From positions 930,001-994,000 of the forward strand of contig NZ_JBAWKJ010000002.1 in the NCBI RefSeq assembly GCF_037095755.1: a stretch of DNA of 64,000 nt. Direction: 5' to 3'. The notes below the pieces were generated by a model. It saw nothing but the letters and a program-made list of their open reading frames with translations, was not told the DNA's origin and searched no databases. Source of the stretch: Sphingopyxis sp. CCNWLW2. GTDB lineage: Bacteria; Pseudomonadota; Alphaproteobacteria; Sphingomonadales; Sphingomonadaceae. This document shows, piece by piece, positions 42,717 through 50,716 of the stretch; the stretch's first letter is position 1; each line of letters starts with the position of its first letter. A program made the translations under genes and the position numbers.

Positions 42717-43826
42717 ATGTCGAACGACGCCGCACCTCCCGCCCTGCTTAAGGATATTCTGGGCCCGCAAGCGCTCGAGACGATCGGCAATGCGGGGGTG
42801 GCGGCGTCGCGACATTTCGATCGGGCCGCCTTTTTGTCCGCGGCGTCGGACGGGCTCGATGCGCTGTCGATCATGGAACGCGTGCGCCATATCGCCGACG
42901 CGCTCCATGCGGCGCTGCCCGATGATTATGCGGCGGCGCTCGATGTCGTCCGCGCGATGGCGCCGCGGCTCACCCACGCTTTTCAGGCGATGGCGGTCAC
43001 CGAATATGTCGCGCGCCATGGCCTCGATGATTTCGACCCGTCGATGGACGCCCTCGCCGACTTGACGCGCTTCGGCTCGGCCGAATTTGCGATCCGCCCG
43101 TTTCTTGCCGCGGATACGCGCCGCGCGCTGACCGTCATGGCGCGATGGGCCGGCAACGAGAACGAGCATGTCCGCCGGCTCGCAAGTGAAGGCGCGCGGC
43201 CGCGCTTGCCGTGGGCGGCGCGCGTGCCCGCGCTGAAAGCCGATCCCACGCTGGCGGCGCCGATCCTCGAAATGCTGAAGGCGGATCCCAGCCTGTATGT
43301 TCGCAAGTCGGTAGCGAACCATCTGAACGATATCGCCAAGGACCGGCCCGACTGGTTGCTGGATCGCCTTGCGGGGTGGCCGCAGGATGATGCGCGCACC
43401 GTCTGGATTATCCGCCATGCGCTGCGCACGCTGATCAAGAAAGGCGATCCCGCGGCGTTGGCTCTCATCGGGGTCGGCCATGGCGCCGCGGTAAGCGTGC
43501 GCGATTTCAGCATTGCCCCGTCGGCCGTCCATCTTGGCGACCGGATTGCCATCACGGCCAGCCTCGCCTCGGATTCATCCGAAAATCAGCGGCTGGTGGT
43601 CGATTATCGCGTCCATTATGCGCGCGCGGGCGGCAAGAGCGCCGCCAAAGTGTTCAAGCTGAAGACCTTCGAACTTGCGGCGGGCGATACCGCGTCGCTC
43701 GGCATCAGCCAGACAATCCGCGACTTCAGCACCCGTCGCCATCATCCGGGGCGGCACGAAGTCGAGTTGATCGTCAACGGGCAGACGATGGCGACCGCAG
43801 CGTTCGAGATCCTGTCGGCCGCCTGA
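42717..43826 (+). CDS. AlkD-like DNA alkylation repair protein
   Basis: The 369-aa product is mainly HEAT-like helical repeats. LPWAARVPALKADPTLAAPILEMLKADPSLYVRKSVANHLNDIAKDRPDWLL is the diagnostic stretch of the AlkD/AlkC-type glycosylase-like family. The C-terminal about 120 residues (SIAPSAVHLGDRIAITASL...) look like an added immunoglobulin-like beta domain, as in AlkC-related members. The role may be base-excision repair of alkylated or bulky purines. It follows the pump operon by 20 bases and may be co-transcribed. Confidence 0.85.
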   Translation: MSNDAAPPALLKDILGPQALETIGNAGVAASRHFDRAAFLSAASDGLDALSIMERVRHIADALHAALPDDYAAALDVVRAMAPRLTHAFQAMAVTEYVARHGLDDFDPSMDALADLTRFGSAEFAIRPFLAADTRRALTVMARWAGNENEHVRRLASEGARPRLPWAARVPALKADPTLAAPILEMLKADPSLYVRKSVANHLNDIAKDRPDWLLDRLAGWPQDDARTVWIIRHALRTLIKKGDPAALALIGVGHGAAVSVRDFSIAPSAVHLGDRIAITASLASDSSENQRLVVDYRVHYARAGGKSAAKVFKLKTFELAAGDTASLGISQTIRDFSTRRHHPGRHEVELIVNGQTMATAAFEILSAA

Positions 43827-43844
43827 TCCCGGCGATGAGTTGGC

Positions 43845-45911
43845 TTACCCCGATGGCGGCGCGGTGGCCGCCTCGGGCGGCGGGCGCCCTTCCTGGATCG
43901 TCGGGCGCCCCTCCGGCATCGGCAGGCGCAGGTCGATCCGGCTGCCGTTGATTTCGGTCGAGATGACGGCATTGTCACCCTCGATGCCGATGCGCGTCCG
44001 GTCGCCGATCGGGATGTCGCCGATATCGGGAATATCGAGCGGCTCGACGGGCCCGGTCGGATCGACCACCTTCTTCGGCCGCGGCGCCGCCTTTTTGCCC
44101 GACGCCTCGGTCATAAAGTCGCGCCAGATGCGTGCCGGCAGCCCGCCGCCCGAAATGCCCTGAAGCGGCGTATTGTCGTCGTTGCCGATCCACACACCAA
44201 CGACGAGCCCGTTGGCGTAACCGACGAACAGCGCGTCGCGATTGTCCTGGCTGGTGCCGGTCTTGCCGAAATTGGCCTGCGGCAGTCGCGCGGCGCGGCC
44301 GGTGCCGCGATTGACCGCGGCGCGGAGCATTTGTTCGATATCCTCATGCTCGCGCGACCCGAAGCTCGACGGGCCCGAGATCAGATTTTCGAACCAGCCC
44401 TTTTCCTCGGCCTCGAACGCGTGCGGTTCGACCGGATAGCTGTTCGCCGCAACCGCGGCATAGGCAGCGGTGAGTTCGAGCAAGGTCATGCTCGACGTGC
44501 CGAGCGCGAGGCTGGGATCGCCCTTGGCCATCGGCGCGGTGACGCCGAGGTCGCGCGCCATGTCGATGACCTTGTCGTCGCCGACCTCGCGGAGCAGGCG
44601 CACCGCGGCGACATTGCTCGACGAGGCGAAGGCGTCTTCGAGGCTGATTTCCTTCGAATAGGCGCCGCCCGAATTTTTGGGGCGATAGGAGCCGGTCTCG
44701 ATCGCGCTGTTGTCGATCATGTCGTCGGGGTCCCAGCCGGCGCGGAGCGCGGCGAGATAGACGAAGAGCTTGAAGGTCGAACCGGGCTGGCGCCGCGCCT
44801 GCGTCGCGCGGTTGAAGGGCGATGCGGCATAATCCTTGCCGCCGATCATCGCGACGACCTCGCCATTCGGGCGCATCGCGACGAGCGCGACTTGCGCTTT
44901 GCCGAGTCCCGCGCGCCCCGTCACGCGGCGCGCGGCGCCCTGCAACCGTGCATCGAGCGTCGTCGCGATTGTCTGGCGCGAATAGCCGACGTCGCTCAAT
45001 TTGCGCGCCGCGGGCAGCGCCCAGTCGGCGAAATAGGTGCCCGTCGGCAGCGTATTGCGGCTGCGCACGTCGATGCGCGGGGTGCGCAGCGCTTTCCGCT
45101 CCTGCTCGGTGAGATAGCCCGTCGTGACCATCGCGTTCAGCACCAGCTTCATGCGCTTTTCGGCGAGGTCGGGGTTCTTGGTCGGCGCGAGGCGCGACGG
45201 TGCCTGGACCAGCCCCGCGAGCATCGCCGCCTGCGCCGGGGTCAATTTCTCGGGCTGGCGATAGAAATAATGGAGCGAGGCGGCGCGCAGGCCATAGGTG
45301 TTGTCACCGAAATAGGCGTTCGAGAGATAGCGTTCGAGAATCTCGTCCTTGCTCAGCCACGCTTCGAGCCAGAAGGCGATCAGCGCCTCGCGCGCCTTGC
45401 GACCGAGCGTGCGTTTGGGCGTCAGGAAGGTGAATTTCGCGAGCTGCTGCGTGATCGTGCTGCCGCCCTGCGTGCGCCCGCCGGTGACATTGCTCCACAC
45501 CGCGCGCGCGATGCTGCGCGGGTCGACGCCCCAATGGGTGTAGAAGCGCCGGTCCTCGATCGCAAGGAAGGCGCCGGTCACATGTTTGGGCAGGTCCGCC
45601 GCCTTCACGGGCGTATCGACGATCGCCCCGATGCGCGCGATCGGGGTGCCGTCAGATGCGAGCAAGGTGATCTGCGGCGGCGCGATCGGCTCGAGCGATT
45701 TCGAGAGCGGTGCGGTGAGCGCGAGCCAGCCGACGAGCAGGATGAAAGCCACGGCGAAGATCGCAAAGCCGCGCGAGATGCGGCGCACCCATTTGCGCCC
45801 GCGTGTCTCGGGTTCAATGGGCGGCGGCGGGGCTGCTATATCGGCGAACGGACCACCCGGCGTCGCGGCGAGGGTGGGATCGGGGCCTTCGGGTTTACGG
45901 AACCATTTCAT
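43845..45911 (-). CDS. Class A penicillin-binding protein (transglycosylase/transpeptidase)
   Basis: The 688-aa product has a cytoplasmic head, one membrane anchor (about 50-70) and a GT51 domain with AIEDRRFYTHWGVDPRSIARA and QGGSTITQQLAK. A transpeptidase domain follows with the SxxK serine in RRQPGSTFKLF, the SxN motif in ASSSNVAAVRL and GKTGTSQDNRDA. It polymerises lipid II and cross-links stem peptides at the periplasmic face. The length and Pro-rich C-terminus resemble the PBP1A family. It is divergent from the patatin gene. Confidence 0.94.
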   Translation of the reverse strand: MKWFRKPEGPDPTLAATPGGPFADIAAPPPPIEPETRGRKWVRRISRGFAIFAVAFILLVGWLALTAPLSKSLEPIAPPQITLLASDGTPIARIGAIVDTPVKAADLPKHVTGAFLAIEDRRFYTHWGVDPRSIARAVWSNVTGGRTQGGSTITQQLAKFTFLTPKRTLGRKAREALIAFWLEAWLSKDEILERYLSNAYFGDNTYGLRAASLHYFYRQPEKLTPAQAAMLAGLVQAPSRLAPTKNPDLAEKRMKLVLNAMVTTGYLTEQERKALRTPRIDVRSRNTLPTGTYFADWALPAARKLSDVGYSRQTIATTLDARLQGAARRVTGRAGLGKAQVALVAMRPNGEVVAMIGGKDYAASPFNRATQARRQPGSTFKLFVYLAALRAGWDPDDMIDNSAIETGSYRPKNSGGAYSKEISLEDAFASSSNVAAVRLLREVGDDKVIDMARDLGVTAPMAKGDPSLALGTSSMTLLELTAAYAAVAANSYPVEPHAFEAEEKGWFENLISGPSSFGSREHEDIEQMLRAAVNRGTGRAARLPQANFGKTGTSQDNRDALFVGYANGLVVGVWIGNDDNTPLQGISGGGLPARIWRDFMTEASGKKAAPRPKKVVDPTGPVEPLDIPDIGDIPIGDRTRIGIEGDNAVISTEINGSRIDLRLPMPEGRPTIQEGRPPPEAATAPPSG

Positions 45912-46060
45912 GCGCAGCGCCCGTATTACAGCCCCAACACAGCATAAGCAATTGGGTTATCTGGTGCGCCCGATCGGTCCTATTCATCAAGAAGGACAGC
46001 GACTTGACTGGCGCGCCGGGGTAATAAGGGAAAAAGCCCGCCCATCCGGAGAGCGATGAC

Positions 46061-47986
46061 ATGAGCCAAACAGCCACCCGCTATTGCGACCTGGTGATGA
46101 AGGGCGGCATCACGAGCGGGATCGTCTATCCCAACGCCGTGCTGGCGCTCGCCCGCGATTTCCGGTTCAAGAATATCGGTGGGACGTCGGCCGGCGCGAT
46201 CGCCGCGGCTGCCACCGCGGCGGCGGCGCTGGGCGACCGCAAGCGTGTCGCATCGGGATCGACGGCACCCTGCCCCCCGACGCTCGGCTTTGCCGGTCTT
46301 GAGCGCGTAGCGGTGCAGCTTTCGTCACAGGGCTTCATCTTCGGCCTCTTCCAGCCCGCGCGTGGCGGGCGGAACGCCTATCGCCTGATCGTTACCCTCG
46401 CGGGGAATGCGAGCATACTGCGCAAAGCCTTGGCGGCTGCGGTAGCCGTGGTGGCAATCGCGCCGCTCGAAGCGCTGCTTCTGCTCGGCCTGTTCCTCGT
46501 GACCGGTTACTGGCTTGCGGGCGCGCCCGGAATTGCCGCGGTGCTATTGCCGTCGGCGATCTGCGCCTATCTCGGCGCCGCGATTGCTGCCGTTTTGCGC
46601 GTTGCGCGCGTCACGCGGCGCAATCTGCTCGGGCTTTGTTCGGGCCTGGGCGTGCGGAAGGATGGCAAGCCGGCTCTGACCGAATGGCTGCACGAAGTCC
46701 TGCAATCCTTGTCGGGCAAGGACATCATGGAACCGCTGCTGTTCGACGATCTGTGGGACGCGCCGCGCTACCCCGGTGAGCCGAACACCGAAACGGCGAT
46801 CTCGCTCCAGATGATCACGACGGGGGTGTCGCATCACGAGCCGCGGACACTGCCCTTTACCGACGCATCCTTCTGGTTCCTGCGCGAGGAGTTCGACCTG
46901 CTGTTCCCCAAGCCAGTCGTGGACGCGATGGTGGCGATGGCGGGGTCGCCCGATCGGGTCGGGGAAAAGGATTATTACCGCCTGCCCGGCAGGGGCCGGA
47001 TGCCCGTGCTGGTGGCAATGCGAATGAGCCTCAGCTTTCCGCTGCTGATCAGCGCGGTGCCACTCCACGAGCCCATCGGGAGGCGAACGCTTCGCGGCGA
47101 GACCGAGGGAGATGCACCCGACGACGACGGGGACGCCAAGGAGGCGACGCTGAGCCAGAGCACCGACAGTCTCGCGACCGGCGGCGAGGCCTCGCTCTCC
47201 TCGATCGAAGGTTTCCGCATCTGCTGGTTTTCGGATGGCGGGGTTTCGAGCAATTTTCCGCTCCACCTGTTCGATGCGCCGCTGCCGCGCTGGCCGACAT
47301 TTGCGATCAACCTTGTCTATCCGCAAAGCAGCGACGATCCGCAGGTCGAGAATCCCGAACCCCGGAATCCGCGAGACGAGGCCGAGGCGGCCGTGTGGCT
47401 TCCGCTACACAACAACCGGGGCTGGCAACGCAGCTACAGCTCGATCGCCCGGTCGCTCGCGCTGGCCGAAGTGTCCGGCTTTGTGTTCGGCATCATCAGC
47501 ACGATGCAGAACTGGCGCGACCTGTTGCAATCGCGTGCGCCCGGCCAACGCGACCGGATCGTCCACGTCGCGCTCGACAAGGTCGAGGGGGGCATGAACC
47601 TCGACATGTCGCAGGACATATTGGACAGCATTTCATTGAAAGGCACGGTCGCCGGCGAACGCCTCTACCAATTCTCGTTCGACAATCATTATTGGGTGCG
47701 ATGGCGGAATGTCGCCTCGGGACTGCAGCGTTATACGATCCGGATTGCGGCGAGCGCGAAAGTCGTGCCCCCGATCCCGGCCTATGAGGCGGCCTTTGCG
47801 ACGGTCCGCACGGGAACGCCGCCACCGGTTTCGTATAAATTCCGGTCGGCCGAAGCCCAGAGCGCCGCGCAGGCACTGTTCGCCGACCTGGTAGCACGCG
47901 GCGAGGAATGGGACGACCTTGGCCCCAACCTCGGCGACGGGACGCCGCGGCCGCTTCCGCAAATGCAGATCACCCCGATCTATTAG
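46061..47986 (+). CDS. Patatin-like phospholipase with internal membrane segments
   Basis: The 641-aa product begins with MKGGITSGIVYPNAVLAL, an oxyanion-hole glycine pair, and GGTSAGAIAA, the nucleophile elbow with Ser43. The catalytic Asp392 is in CWFSDGGVSSNFPLHLF, completing the Ser-Asp dyad. Between the two lies an unusual insertion of about two or three hydrophobic helices (about residues 125-185), so the enzyme is probably anchored in the inner membrane. The spacing between Ser and Asp is far longer than in minimal patatins. It probably hydrolyses membrane lipids. The gene is monocistronic; DUF421 is convergent and overlaps its last four bases. Substrate and trigger are unknown. Confidence 0.82.
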   Translation: MSQTATRYCDLVMKGGITSGIVYPNAVLALARDFRFKNIGGTSAGAIAAAATAAAALGDRKRVASGSTAPCPPTLGFAGLERVAVQLSSQGFIFGLFQPARGGRNAYRLIVTLAGNASILRKALAAAVAVVAIAPLEALLLLGLFLVTGYWLAGAPGIAAVLLPSAICAYLGAAIAAVLRVARVTRRNLLGLCSGLGVRKDGKPALTEWLHEVLQSLSGKDIMEPLLFDDLWDAPRYPGEPNTETAISLQMITTGVSHHEPRTLPFTDASFWFLREEFDLLFPKPVVDAMVAMAGSPDRVGEKDYYRLPGRGRMPVLVAMRMSLSFPLLISAVPLHEPIGRRTLRGETEGDAPDDDGDAKEATLSQSTDSLATGGEASLSSIEGFRICWFSDGGVSSNFPLHLFDAPLPRWPTFAINLVYPQSSDDPQVENPEPRNPRDEAEAAVWLPLHNNRGWQRSYSSIARSLALAEVSGFVFGIISTMQNWRDLLQSRAPGQRDRIVHVALDKVEGGMNLDMSQDILDSISLKGTVAGERLYQFSFDNHYWVRWRNVASGLQRYTIRIAASAKVVPPIPAYEAAFATVRTGTPPPVSYKFRSAEAQSAAQALFADLVARGEEWDDLGPNLGDGTPRPLPQMQITPIY

Positions 47987-48465
47987 TTCGCGGGGTCCTC
48001 GCGATCCTGCTGCGGCGACGCGCCGTCTTCCTTCTTGATGAAGCTCATCTTGCCCTGCGGCTCGAGGATCGCCCATGCGACATCGGCCATCCGCCCAATC
48101 CCCGCGAGCCGCATTTCGGACAATATCTCGTCGCGCGTCAGCCGGTCGCGGCGCAGATTTTCGGTCACGATCTCGCCGTCGCGCACGATCACGCGCGGCG
48201 CGCCTTCGAGCAAATCCTTGGCGCGCGGAAACAGATAGGCGGTCCAGCTGAGCACCAGCGCCCAGAAGGCGAAGGTACAGATGGCGAGCGTCGCGCCAGT
48301 CAGGCTGAAGTCGTTGTGCGTCACCCCCTGCTGGATCAGGTCGCCGAGGACGACGAGCACGACGAATTCGAACGGCGTCATCTGGCCGAGCTCGCGCTTT
48401 CCGAGCAGCCGGATCAGCAGGAACAGGATGAAGAACATCACCGTGGCGCGAAGGACGATATCCAT
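47983..48465 (-). CDS. DUF421 (YetF-like) membrane protein
   Basis: The 160-aa product has three helices at the start (MDIVLRATVMFFILFLLIRLLGKRELGQMTPFEFVVLVVLGDLIQQGV) and then the DUF421 soluble domain (APRVIVRDGEIVTENLRRDRLTRDEILSEMRLAGI). YetF-like proteins have no firmly known biochemical role. It is coupled to the upstream anchored protein gene (TGATG overlap at 48465), so the two probably act together. Confidence 0.87.
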   Translation of the reverse strand: MDIVLRATVMFFILFLLIRLLGKRELGQMTPFEFVVLVVLGDLIQQGVTHNDFSLTGATLAICTFAFWALVLSWTAYLFPRAKDLLEGAPRVIVRDGEIVTENLRRDRLTRDEILSEMRLAGIGRMADVAWAILEPQGKMSFIKKEDGASPQQDREDPAN

Positions 48466-48980
48466 CAGGGCAGCACCTTGATCGAAAGCGGCATCGCGCC
48501 GATGCGCCGGCTTCCGTCGAAGACCGCGATATCGCCGCGGGTCCCCGCGAAGAGCGGCGGGTTGATCTGGCCGTCGATCTTGATGTGGAGGCTGTCGCCG
48601 GCGTCCAGCGGGCCATAAGAGAAATGAAAGCGGCCGTCCTCGAAGCTCTCCTCGGCGGGGGCCGGGATCATCGTGTTGACGGTCATGTCGTGCCAGAGCG
48701 CAGGAGTCACCGCCACCACCGCGTCATCGAGCGGAGCGTCCGCGGTCAAAGTGATGTCGGTTTCGAAAAACTCGCCGTTGCGGATAGTCGTCGGCGTTTT
48801 CACCGTCAGGCGCGCATCGCCGAAATCGACGGTACGCGGCGGGCTTGGCTGCCCACCGGCGAGGCCTAGGCCCGCGGCCAGCAACAGGCCGCCAAGGACG
48901 AGGATCGAGATCGGGCTTGCGTGCCGATCCCACAGACGTTGGTGCGATGGCTTGGCGTCGAGTCCTTCCAGCGCCTGCAT
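48465..48980 (-). CDS. Membrane-anchored periplasmic protein of unknown function
   Basis: The 171-aa product has a short cytoplasmic head (MQALEGLDAKPSHQRLWDRH), one transmembrane helix (about 23-42) and a beta-sandwich-like periplasmic domain. The order of helix plus beta domain recalls FixH-type proteins, but I see no convincing family motif. GGAGGATT precedes the ATG at 48980. Coupled to the DUF421 gene. Confidence 0.68.
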   Translation of the reverse strand: MQALEGLDAKPSHQRLWDRHASPISILVLGGLLLAAGLGLAGGQPSPPRTVDFGDARLTVKTPTTIRNGEFFETDITLTADAPLDDAVVAVTPALWHDMTVNTMIPAPAEESFEDGRFHFSYGPLDAGDSLHIKIDGQINPPLFAGTRGDIAVFDGSRRIGAMPLSIKVLP

Positions 48981-49139
48981 CCAATCCTCCGGCCTGATCG
49001 CAAATGTCCTGCGGCCGCGACAGCCGAGGACGCCCGCCTGCAATCGGCAAACGAGCGCCTATTGGACGCTTGGAGCGGCGGTTCGTTCCGCCAGCCTGGC
49101 TATGCCCCGCGAAGGCGTTGCCCGGGTTTCCTGCGAGGA

Positions 49140-49565
49140 TTATAATAGGGAGGCGGAGCGCGTCCGCTCCTGCCGCGCGTCGGCGACGGCCCAGATGCTC
49201 AGCAATGCCGTCAGAATCGCGGGCAAGGTGACCCCCGCGAAATCGCGCGCGAGGGCCGAAGGACCGCAGATGCCGACCGCGACCTCCCAGAAGTGAAAGA
49301 GCGCGTGGCCGCAGAGCCAGAGCGTCGCACTCGTCCACAGCAGCACGCGATAGTGCGGGCGAAAGGCGCCGACGAGGAGCGCCGTGCCGACGAAGAGATA
49401 GATGAGCCCGATGTCGCGGATGAAATGCTGATTGAACGGGCCAGTCGTCGTGACGCCCGGGACCGCGAGATACCAGTCGGCGGGCGACCAGAGCATGAAA
49501 AGCGCGTTCGCGTCGGCGCCGATGCCGAGGATGACGGCGGTCCAGATACAAATCGACTTGAGCAT
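49140..49565 (-). CDS. Four-helix integral membrane protein, unknown function
   Basis: The 141-aa product starts MLKSICIWTAVILGIGADANALFML and has four predicted membrane helices, with short polar loops between (SPADWYLAVPG, FRPHYRV). The aromatic WSPADWY and HALFHFWE segments look conserved, but I cannot name the family. GGGGGAGA precedes the ATG. It stands alone between the DUF421 pair and the SGNH gene. Confidence 0.68.
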   Translation of the reverse strand: MLKSICIWTAVILGIGADANALFMLWSPADWYLAVPGVTTTGPFNQHFIRDIGLIYLFVGTALLVGAFRPHYRVLLWTSATLWLCGHALFHFWEVAVGICGPSALARDFAGVTLPAILTALLSIWAVADARQERTRSASLL

Positions 49566-49710
49566 TGCAGTCTCCCCCTTGGATCGCTGACGGCTGTTTC
49601 TTCAGCGGCGCGCGACGTTTTGAGCCACCGGCCGAAGCGTGTAGAGCCGAGCTTGCCATCGGAACCGGGGATGGGCGAGTCATCCTTCGACCGCGGCACG
49701 AAACGAAGGT

Positions 49711-49763
49711 CTCGGCAAACCCCCTCGCCCACCGGCTAATTGGCGGCCGAGGGGCTTGCCGAG
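49711..49763. repeat. Long imperfect hairpin downstream of the SGNH hydrolase gene
   Basis: CTCGGCAAACCCCCTCG (49711-49727) pairs with CGAGGGGCTTGCCGAG (49748-49763) apart from one mismatch and one extra base, around a 20-base loop. It lies 23 bases past the end of the SGNH gene and could act as a factor-independent stop or a transcript stabiliser, but no T tract follows. Confidence 0.55.
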
Positions 49764-49785
49764 CCCCCGCTTTCCTGAAACCCGG

Positions 49786-50715
49786 TTATCCGTTCGCGAG
49801 CGTATCGCGCGCGACGCGTTGGAGCGCGGCGGCCTGGGCGTCCGAAAGCCCCAGTTCGTCGGCGCCCTTTTCCTTGTCGCCGAGCATCGTCGGATCGACG
49901 CCCGTGATCGCACCGAAGGTCACGAGCGCCGAGAGGTAATAGCCCGCGACGCTGGCGTGATAATGATCGTATGCCCACAGGTCGAGCCGGCCATAGCCGA
50001 TCCCGTCATAGGGATTGGGATCGGCGACGCCGTCCGCCATCGCGCGGTTCCATGCCTGGCCGACCGGCACGACACCCGCCACGGACGGTGTGGCGGATCG
50101 TGCGCGGTCGGCCGCGGCGCGGAGGTCATCGGCCATCGCCGTTACCGGCTTTCCGTACCAATGGCCCCCGGGTTTGTATGTCTGGTCGGCCCGCGTCCAT
50201 GTGGATGCGAGGCGGATATCGACCGCGGGATTGCGCGCCTTGAACAGCGCGGCGAGCCGGTCGACATTGCGCATATAGTCGGCGGGATCGCCGGGCTTTG
50301 CGCGGTCGAGCGTGCTGAATTCCTGCAGCACGACGATGTCCCACGGCCGGTCGAAAAGCTGGCGCCGTTCGTCATAGTGGAAGCCCAAGGACTTGCCGCC
50401 CTGCGTTTCGAGGCTCACGCGATAGTCGAGCCCCGCCTGCTCGGCGAAGAGCTTGAACAGCGCGGGCACGCCGCCATAGCCCGCGTTGTTAAGGTCGGTG
50501 ACCGTCCCCGCGCGCCAGTTGCGCGCCGCCGAATGTGCGCCCTGCGTGAAGCTGTTGCCGATGAACAGGATCGTCTTCGGCGCAGCCTTTGCGGGAGCGG
50601 AGGAAGTCGCGCCGGCGGCGGTCGGCGCGGGCGCGCTCTCCTTTGCCGTTGCCGCCGGCGCGACGACGAGCGCGGCAGCGCCGATCAGGAACCAGATGCC
50701 GTGCCCGTTTTGCAT
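49786..50715 (-). CDS. SGNH/GDSL-type exported hydrolase
   Basis: The 309-aa product has a signal peptide (IWFLIGAAALVVAPAATA) and an Ala/Pro-rich linker. Then comes TILFIGNSFTQGAH, the block I motif with the catalytic Ser; WDIVVLQEFST lies in the middle, and YDHYHASVAGYYLSALV carries the catalytic His near the end. Such esterases act on acyl or acetyl groups of polysaccharides or other polymers in the periplasm or outside. Its ATG is one base after the stop of the TonB receptor gene, so the two are co-translated; the ligand taken up by the receptor may be its substrate. Confidence 0.82.
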   Translation of the reverse strand: MQNGHGIWFLIGAAALVVAPAATAKESAPAPTAAGATSSAPAKAAPKTILFIGNSFTQGAHSAARNWRAGTVTDLNNAGYGGVPALFKLFAEQAGLDYRVSLETQGGKSLGFHYDERRQLFDRPWDIVVLQEFSTLDRAKPGDPADYMRNVDRLAALFKARNPAVDIRLASTWTRADQTYKPGGHWYGKPVTAMADDLRAAADRARSATPSVAGVVPVGQAWNRAMADGVADPNPYDGIGYGRLDLWAYDHYHASVAGYYLSALVTFGAITGVDPTMLGDKEKGADELGLSDAQAAALQRVARDTLANG

Positions 50716-50716
50716 A

